Assembly: GCF_009828925.2 (NCBI RefSeq)
Contig: NZ_WUTY02000001.1
Coordinates: 1,208,492-1,272,491 of the forward strand
DNA: 64,000 nucleotides
DNA from: Methylicorpusculum oleiharenae
GTDB lineage: Bacteria; Pseudomonadota; Gammaproteobacteria; Methylococcales; Methylomonadaceae
Direction of reading: 5' to 3'
The position numbers were made by a program, and so were the translations under genes. Below are positions 59,001-64,000 of this stretch, piece after piece. Below the pieces are notes generated by a model. That model worked only from the letters and a program-made list of their open reading frames with translations. It was not told the DNA's origin and did not search any database. The first letter of the stretch is position 1; each line of letters opens with the position of its first letter.

Positions 59001-59808
59001 AGGCACCATAACAAAACTGGATCGCCCGCACGCTGCGGTTAAGAAAATCGATCAGCCCTTTGAAAGTTTCGGCGGCCGAGGAGCAGAGGAAGCTGAGGCT
59101 TTTTATACCCGGATCAGTGAGCGGCTGCGCCATAAGGATCGGGCGGTAGCCTTATGGGATTATGAGCATCTGGTGCTGGATGCGTTTCCAGCGCTTTATC
59201 GGGCCAAATGTCTCAATCATACGCACTACGAGCCCGGTGAGAGTGGCAATGGCTATTACCGGGAACTGGCGCCGGGTCATGTCACGGTCGTGACCCTTCC
59301 AAATCAGCAGTTTCACACCTTCAAAGATCCGCTCAAGCCTTTTACCAGCTTGGGCTTACTGACCAGCGTCGAAAAATTTCTGCATCAGCGTATGCCGTGT
59401 TTTGTGAAGCTGCATGTCAGAAATCCCCAATTCGAAGCGGTGCGCTGCGCATTGAAAGTGCGGTTTTATGAGGGTTTTGATGAAATGTATTATAAAAAAA
59501 CCTTACAAGAGGCGATTATCCGGTTTTTATCGCCTTGGGCATTCTTCAGTGATGCCAGGCCTTCGTTTGGCGGAAAAATCCATAAATCGGTGTTGATCAA
59601 TTTCGTCGAAGAACAGCCTTACGTTGACTACATTACCGATTTTTTGATGTTTCATGATATCGGTGATACCCAAAGCAATACGGATACAGATGTTGCAGAA
59701 GGATCCACTGCCGTTTCCATTTTGGTTTCGGCTGCCGAACACCGCATCGATGCGCTCAACCCTGCCGGTACACAAGCGACCGGCGAAACCTGTCCCTGCG
59801 AATCATGA
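56041..59808 (+). CDS. eCIS baseplate J-like protein (Afp11-like)
   Basis: The 1255-residue protein has an N-terminal helical region (~1-330) and a large middle of beta domains (~330-1000). The J/gp47-like C-terminal part (~1000-1250) contains FGGRGAEEAEAFYTRISERLRHKDRAVALWDYEHLVLDAFPALYRAKCLNH and VRFYEGFDEMYYKKTLQEAIIRFLSPWAF. In Afp/PVC such proteins form the baseplate wedge with the next gene product. It overlaps the next gene by 4 bases. Its C-terminus is Cys-rich (TCPCES). Confidence 0.9.
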   Translation: MATDDCKQNRDPLKLIHEGTSQDARLLAALSPDYAPVNEHKPEHGMVFAKAYAAYLNYYGSNTTVSGDWQSFFSKDVSVQLAVAAVQDVDNYRAYVKERFDYLNDRSHKNETGKLKNNLGLLFSCAGSLTGQLDRLKEGLPAESALKATLVNRIQTQLAPAFKRLISYYKTDLAQALPHPLVADIPADISVLGVNAVKFSEVLAAGLSKDWISGANDWAAYLAVINADPGIFGLPPGDEFDRINHLATHNLFTAVFDQLLKVYARTVVDAQAALEASFTGQDSHDPHYTLFLAFLRLFEHARAQINTITGRHLDFYYRDILQLKEKPAEPSQVHLLVELTRQTQAHLLEQGSLFKAGKDGGGRDAFFAATADFVANRTQVGALKTVYRHDDEKLGFIGPENRHQNRFFASPEAASADGLGEKLPEQDPTWHPFFNKVYKNGKLQTISMPEAELGFVVASHYLWMAEGTRTLTLELMLAGSHSGSGPELKNDITCWLSGEKGWLEKSATSFIRNGNKLTLTLVLGGADAAVTAYSEKVHGYGFATALPVLLVKLRHRDGVSFVYPELEQFIITSITLTVSVKGLRSLAVSNDFGSVDLSKPFQPFGAQPVNGTRFTMGSQEVFQKQLVSASLTFDWQNPPRYYRTPTLFPLLISMPLAANAINQPPGGGQTVTLFEDESAAIAATDDDIPTIAVAYLKDGEWSDSEGSFDFTTDTFSLTGPAQQTTGNFAGMQANIPYPVKAVNGYLRLVFQGEIGFNQYLVDLTHFLADIDPKPPVHPGAPVVGPFAERITMDYTAQQTLSLSGAAAGTDQQALFFHVGPFGHALQNPTLPAVKPVYLLPQFVVAREESLVPSSAEFYIGLTALEPPQNLALLFQVADGTADPLTVKPDQHIQWSYLRNNEWIAFEPSELQDDTAGLLKSGIIVFTVPVDADTGNTLLPGGMHWLRAAVSSDSEAVCRLQKVTAQALKAGFVDNGSEPGFTAKVLAAGTITKLDRPHAAVKKIDQPFESFGGRGAEEAEAFYTRISERLRHKDRAVALWDYEHLVLDAFPALYRAKCLNHTHYEPGESGNGYYRELAPGHVTVVTLPNQQFHTFKDPLKPFTSLGLLTSVEKFLHQRMPCFVKLHVRNPQFEAVRCALKVRFYEGFDEMYYKKTLQEAIIRFLSPWAFFSDARPSFGGKIHKSVLINFVEEQPYVDYITDFLMFHDIGDTQSNTDTDVAEGSTAVSILVSAAEHRIDALNPAGTQATGETCPCES

Positions 59809-62800
59809 ACGAGCAATCCGTCACAATAGCAAAGCAACCGGCGCAAAAAACAGCAGAGGATTTTTTTGAACTGCGCCGCGAGGGTATCGGTTATATAGCC
59901 GAAATGGGCAGCCGTTTCTGGACGGACTACAACACGCACGATCCAGGGATCACGCTGCTTGAAGCGCTGTGCTATGCACTAACCGATCTGGCTTATCGTA
60001 GTAACTGGGACATCAAGGATATATTGATGCCGCCGCCGGCTGAAGCCGACCCGGAAAAGCCTTTTGAGGGCCAGGCTTTTTTCACTGCCAGGGACATCTT
60101 AACGGTCAATCCGGTTACACCGGATGATTTCAGACGCTCATTGATTGATTTGGAGCAGGTCCGCAATGCCTGGGTTTTCTGCAAGCAATGCGCCTGTGAT
60201 GTCAATTATTACGCCGTTTGCGAGAACGAGACGGTCACACTGGCTTACCAAAAGCCGCAAAACAGTGTGCATGAGCCGAAAAAAGTCGGCGTGTTGGGGC
60301 TTTATGATGTCTTACTGGAATTGGAAGCCGATCCTGAATTGGGCGATCTGAACGACAGGAAAATTGAGCGTACCGTCAATTTAATCGATGCCGGCGGTAA
60401 AGCCTATCCATTGACAATAGAGCTTCGCTTTCCCGATTTGCAGCTAATGGACCGTAAACAATGGCTGCTGCTTTTAGATCAGCAGGGCGAATTCACGCTC
60501 TCTGTGCGATTGGGTGCGACCCAAGATTACGATGTACTGACGGATCCATTGCTGGACGATGCCGGGCGCGACGGCTATTTGCAAAAACATTGGCGGGATG
60601 TGTTTTATGCCGATTTTGTTCTGGAATTCTCGCCGGGCGTAGGAAGTGTCACAATAAACGATGCCGCATTGAGATTGTTTGCCGAGAGTAACGCCAGGTT
60701 GCTGACGACGGCCGCAGCGCTGCAAAAACAGCTGGCCGATACTTCCGTTTCTGGAATTATCAACCTTTACCGGCGAAAGCTGGCTGCAGTCAACGCATCG
60801 GTAAACCAGACCAAAGACTTATTACACACGGTTCGTAATCTGGATGAGGATTACTGTCATATACACGGTGTTGAGATTGAGGATGTTGCGGTCTGTGCCG
60901 ATCTGGAAGTCGCGCCTGATGCCGATATCGATCGTGTCCAGGCGTTGATCTGGTTTGAGATCGAGCGTTACTTCAACCCTCCTGTTTATTTTTACAGCCT
61001 GCAGGACATGCAGGATGCAGGGATTGCTGTTGAAGACATTTTTAATGGCCCGGCTTTGGCCAATGGCTTTATCAAAGCTGACGAGCTTGCCAAAGCCCAA
61101 CTGCAAACCGAGTTAAGAACATCCGATATCATCAATCGCCTGATGGACATTGAGGGGGTTTTGTCCGTCACCCAGTTGCTGCTGACCGGCTACGATTCGG
61201 AAGGACACGTCATCAAGGGCAAAGCCGATCCTGATTTCAGCCATCCGGCGCCGTTGTTTGATCCGAATAAAATCAGCGCATCATGGATACTGTTCATTGA
61301 CAACCGCAAACAGCCCCGTTTTTACAGCAAACAATCGCGGTTTTTGTTTTATAAAAACGGCCTGCCTTTTAAGTCAAGAGCGGATGAGGCTCTGGATACC
61401 TTGACCCAGTTGCGCGGTGAGGCTGAACGGCCAAAAATCAAAAATGCCGTCAACGATTTACCCTTGCCCGCCGGTGAGTTTCGAAATCCTGAAGCGTATT
61501 ATCCTGTCCAATACAGTTTGCCGTTGACCTATGGCGTGGGCGCCGAAGGATTGCCGCCTCAGGCTTCGCCGCAACGCAAAGCACAAGCATTGCAACTGAA
61601 AGCTTATCTGATGGTATTTGAGCAATTATTGGGCAATCAGCTGGCCCAGCTGGCAAACACGGCAGATTTGTTCTCGATGCAAGCGGGTGTAGACAGAACC
61701 TATTTTGTCAGACTGTTCAACGAAGAGCTGCTTGGCGGCTACGACGATTTACTCAGCGGGCTGGATAAAAAATCGCTGCAGGAATTGGTAGAAACCACGA
61801 CTGAGTTTTTGGCGCGCCGTAACCGTTTTCTGGATCATCTTTTGGCCCGCTTTGGCGAACAATTTTCCGAATATACATTATTGCTGACGGATGTGGCCGG
61901 ACAGCAGAAAGCCTTTGAGCGGCTGCTGGAAACCAAACTGGCTTTTCTAAAAGCACTGCCGATGATCAGCCGGAACCGCTACCGGTCTTTTCATTACCGT
62001 GAAAAGACCTGTTATGCCGGACAGTACCCGGTAATCAAAAAACGCGTCGGTTTGCTGCTGGGCTATCCGGACTGGCAGTTTGAGTTTATTCCGTCTGCTG
62101 CTGTGGGCGGAAAAGTCGACGTGGCATTCACCTTGGGTGAATACCAGGGAGCAACGCTAATCAGCGGGTCGTTAACAACAAATGACACGAGTGAGCCTGA
62201 ACAGCAGGCCTATCGCGCTTTGATGCACACCCTGATCGATACTGAAACTTACACAATCAAGCAGGACAATGCAGACTACCGGCTGGAACTGATCAATGCG
62301 GAAGGGGATGTTTTTGCTGTGCATACCCGGTTATTTGAATCTGAGGACAGTGCGGCTTTAGCCAAACAAAACTTATTGGCCTGGAGCGCCAACGAACGGG
62401 CCTTGTTGATTGAGCATATTTTATTACGGCCGAAATTTCCCGGCGATGCGCTTTATCCTGTCTGTCAGGATACTGGCTGTAATACATGCGGCAGCGAAGA
62501 CCCTTATTCGTTTCGATTGACCTGGGTCATGCCGGGCTGGGTCGCCCCTTACAACGAAAACCTGGAACTGCGCCAGTTTGCCGACCGTACGATACGCAAA
62601 GAAACACCGGCTCATTTGCTGGCCAAAATCTGTTGGGTTGGCAATAACGGGTTTATAGAAAATCCTTGCGATCCGGTTGTGTCGGATCTGGCCGGTTTGT
62701 TGATGGCACAAGCGCTCACCGGCGATGGTGAAAGACCGGATGAGTCTGAAGCCTGTGCTTGCGCGGCTGCAATTTACCAGGCGTTCAGTCAGGTTTTTAA

Positions 62801-63503
62801 AATCTGGTATGACGATAAAACCCTGGTTTACTTTCATGACGAGGCATTGCAAGCGCGGCTAGGCGAAGTGTTTAATGCCATTGATGCCGCGTCGCCAAGT
62901 TGCAATCTGCAGTTGACACCACTGCTATGGACCGGCATCACCGATGAGATGATCGATTATTTCATGCAAGTTGTGCACTACGGCTGGCAGTTTGAACGAT
63001 TTGAGGACGCGTGGTGCCGTTGGCTGCAGGCCAATGCAGCATTTGATTGGACCGACGAGCGTTTGCAGGAACGTGTTTCGGCGCTTTTAAAGGCCGGTTT
63101 GATTAACGGTTCCGAAACCGCTGTATGCCGCTGCGCCGCCGGGGTTTTAGCCGAATACGGAACCCTGTTTTATCACTGGTTGGATAGCGCGATCATTGAC
63201 GGCTTGGTGCTGGAGGATTTGCCGCCATTTACACCCGGGCCTGTCAGTCTATGCCCCGATCTAGATTTTAAAGCCGGAACCGCAGAGGCGCTGGAGACAC
63301 TGCTGAAAGAGCGTTATGCCGCGTATACGGAAGTTTCTTACCGGTTGCGTATTGTTTTAAATTTATTGGCCGCATTAAAAAACACCTACCCCGAAGCGAC
63401 TCTGCATGATTGCGATGACGGCAGTGACCTGAATCCGGTGCTGCTGGACAAAACGGCATTAGGTGCGCTCAGCTCGGCACAACGGCCTTTTGAAACTCTC
63501 TGA
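59805..63503 (+). CDS. eCIS baseplate wedge protein (Afp12-like)
   Basis: The 1232-residue protein opens with the gp6/Afp12-like segment FFELRREGIGYIAEMGSRFWTDYNTHDPGITLLEALCYALTDLAYRSNWDIKDIL, then a repeated region (DLEVAPDADIDRVQALIWFEIERYFNPPVYFYSL). A Cys cluster (CQDTGCNTCG, ~887-897) is followed by SEDPYSFRLTWVMPGW, a late motif of this family. It pairs with the Afp11-like protein to form baseplate wedges. More Cys pairs lie downstream (SEACACAAAIYQ, AVCRCAAG). Confidence 0.9.
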   Translation: MNEQSVTIAKQPAQKTAEDFFELRREGIGYIAEMGSRFWTDYNTHDPGITLLEALCYALTDLAYRSNWDIKDILMPPPAEADPEKPFEGQAFFTARDILTVNPVTPDDFRRSLIDLEQVRNAWVFCKQCACDVNYYAVCENETVTLAYQKPQNSVHEPKKVGVLGLYDVLLELEADPELGDLNDRKIERTVNLIDAGGKAYPLTIELRFPDLQLMDRKQWLLLLDQQGEFTLSVRLGATQDYDVLTDPLLDDAGRDGYLQKHWRDVFYADFVLEFSPGVGSVTINDAALRLFAESNARLLTTAAALQKQLADTSVSGIINLYRRKLAAVNASVNQTKDLLHTVRNLDEDYCHIHGVEIEDVAVCADLEVAPDADIDRVQALIWFEIERYFNPPVYFYSLQDMQDAGIAVEDIFNGPALANGFIKADELAKAQLQTELRTSDIINRLMDIEGVLSVTQLLLTGYDSEGHVIKGKADPDFSHPAPLFDPNKISASWILFIDNRKQPRFYSKQSRFLFYKNGLPFKSRADEALDTLTQLRGEAERPKIKNAVNDLPLPAGEFRNPEAYYPVQYSLPLTYGVGAEGLPPQASPQRKAQALQLKAYLMVFEQLLGNQLAQLANTADLFSMQAGVDRTYFVRLFNEELLGGYDDLLSGLDKKSLQELVETTTEFLARRNRFLDHLLARFGEQFSEYTLLLTDVAGQQKAFERLLETKLAFLKALPMISRNRYRSFHYREKTCYAGQYPVIKKRVGLLLGYPDWQFEFIPSAAVGGKVDVAFTLGEYQGATLISGSLTTNDTSEPEQQAYRALMHTLIDTETYTIKQDNADYRLELINAEGDVFAVHTRLFESEDSAALAKQNLLAWSANERALLIEHILLRPKFPGDALYPVCQDTGCNTCGSEDPYSFRLTWVMPGWVAPYNENLELRQFADRTIRKETPAHLLAKICWVGNNGFIENPCDPVVSDLAGLLMAQALTGDGERPDESEACACAAAIYQAFSQVFKIWYDDKTLVYFHDEALQARLGEVFNAIDAASPSCNLQLTPLLWTGITDEMIDYFMQVVHYGWQFERFEDAWCRWLQANAAFDWTDERLQERVSALLKAGLINGSETAVCRCAAGVLAEYGTLFYHWLDSAIIDGLVLEDLPPFTPGPVSLCPDLDFKAGTAEALETLLKERYAAYTEVSYRLRIVLNLLAALKNTYPEATLHDCDDGSDLNPVLLDKTALGALSSAQRPFETL

Positions 63504-63517
63504 TTAGGTTTAACGCC

Positions 63518-64000
63518 ATGCAAGCTAAACAAGATCATTACCCCATTTTCGAAGCAAATCAGGTGCTGAGTAACCGGCATCTGAATGATGTTTTCAACTA
63601 TTTGGATGAGCAAAACCGCCTGACGCGGGCAAATCTTATCGGTATCGGGATTGTTTGCGGTCTTGACGTTGCCTATCAAGCCTCGCCGGCTGCTGTTATC
63701 AAACTTTCCAAAGGCCTGGGCATCAGTTCGGAAGGGTATTTGCTGGCTGAACCCAACGATGTCGATCTGGTTGCGTACCGGACTTATAGCTTACCGGAGG
63801 GACTCAGCTATGTCCCTTTCACAGGTGCTGCGCTGTGGGAACTGTTTCCTGAGGGCGAGCCCAACACAACGCCCATCAGTCAACCGGCCAATTTCTTGAA
63901 CAATAAAGTGGTTTTGTTGTTCCTGGAATTAAAAAAGGCCGGTTTACGCAACTGCAGTCCCAATAATTGTGATGATAAAGGCTCGGCAGTGACCGTGACG
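63518..64000 (+). CDS. eCIS-associated protein, N-terminal part (cut by right edge)
   Basis: 161 codons are visible, starting ATG at 63518 with 14 bases after the wedge gene. FEANQVLSNRHLNDVFNYLDEQNRLTRANLIGIGIVCGLDVAYQASPAAVIKLSKGLGISSEGYLL is conserved in eCIS loci right after the Afp12-like gene; its function is not assigned. It has no signal peptide or TM in the visible part. Confidence 0.75.
   Translation, partial: MQAKQDHYPIFEANQVLSNRHLNDVFNYLDEQNRLTRANLIGIGIVCGLDVAYQASPAAVIKLSKGLGISSEGYLLAEPNDVDLVAYRTYSLPEGLSYVPFTGAALWELFPEGEPNTTPISQPANFLNNKVVLLFLELKKAGLRNCSPNNCDDKGSAVTVT

Noticed and set aside
48057..64000. Prophage or R-type tailocin tail region
   Set aside because: DUF4255, DUF5908, the LysM adaptor and Afp11/Afp12-like proteins are eCIS hallmarks; no holin, endolysin, head or terminase gene is visible.

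Overview
The window reads as a chromosomal segment of a gammaproteobacterial methanotroph (order Methylococcales). The clearest marker is a fused 3-hexulose-6-phosphate synthase/6-phospho-3-hexuloisomerase gene (34620-35795), the formaldehyde-fixing step of the ribulose monophosphate pathway. VPLPA-CTERM and PEP-CTERM surface proteins, Mla-type envelope genes and intergenic palindromic repeats fit the same assignment. Genus is not resolved from sequence alone. No rRNA, tRNA, CRISPR array or intact insertion sequence was recognised.

Layout. 1-8.9 kb: housekeeping and envelope genes (DUF1295 tail, CFA-synthase-like methyltransferase, orphan histidine kinase, outer-membrane channel, DUF4105 protein, CPA1 antiporter, DUF4136 lipoprotein) and a REP-associated tyrosine transposase (RAYT) lying between copies of its likely REP substrate. 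8.9-13.6 kb: one large CHASE-PAS-GAF-GGDEF-EAL protein. 13.9-23.1 kb: a heme acquisition locus. A Fur-type promoter leads to a small protein, a TonB-dependent heme receptor, another small protein and a VPLPA-CTERM protein. The facing operon encodes a small protein, HmuS, a HugZ-type heme oxygenase and HmuTUV, with a weaker Fur-like site. 23-26 kb: DbpA helicase and a UMF1-type MFS transporter. 26.3-32 kb: a reverse-strand operon with an Mla-like lipid transporter (permease with fused STAS domain, ATPase, MCE protein, PqiC-like lipoprotein) followed by a second ABC exporter. 32-38.7 kb: cold-shock protein with a strong promoter and terminator, BT1-like transporter, HPS-PHI fusion, Tim44-like protein, orphan OmpR-type regulator and a lipoprotein. 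39.2-42.4 kb: a class I cyclic-di-GMP (GEMM) riboswitch and terminator-like hairpin ahead of a secreted reprolysin-like metalloprotease, with a PEP-CTERM protein convergent to it. 43.1-46.2 kb: a GCS2-type ligase overlapping an M14-type deacylase, then a BrnT/BrnA toxin-antitoxin pair.

46.3-64 kb (runs off the right edge): an extracellular contractile injection system (eCIS, Afp/PVC-like). It has a cap protein (DUF4255), an unknown 335-aa protein, a large sheath, two tube proteins, DUF5908, a LysM tube-baseplate adaptor, a VgrG-like spike, PAAR tip, gp25-like, J-like and Afp12-like baseplate proteins, and the start of another gene. The tape measure, AAA+ ATPase, fibre and cargo genes are not visible and may lie to the right. 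The control region appears legible: an NtrC-type sigma-54 activator whose receiver has Glu in place of the phospho-acceptor Asp, paired TGTAAC/GTTACA palindromes as candidate enhancers, a textbook GG-N10-GC sigma-54 promoter, and a 26-codon leader ORF with a strong Shine-Dalgarno that overlaps the first eCIS gene in an ATGA junction. This control region, and the c-di-GMP riboswitch on the metalloprotease, are the most interesting parts of the window.
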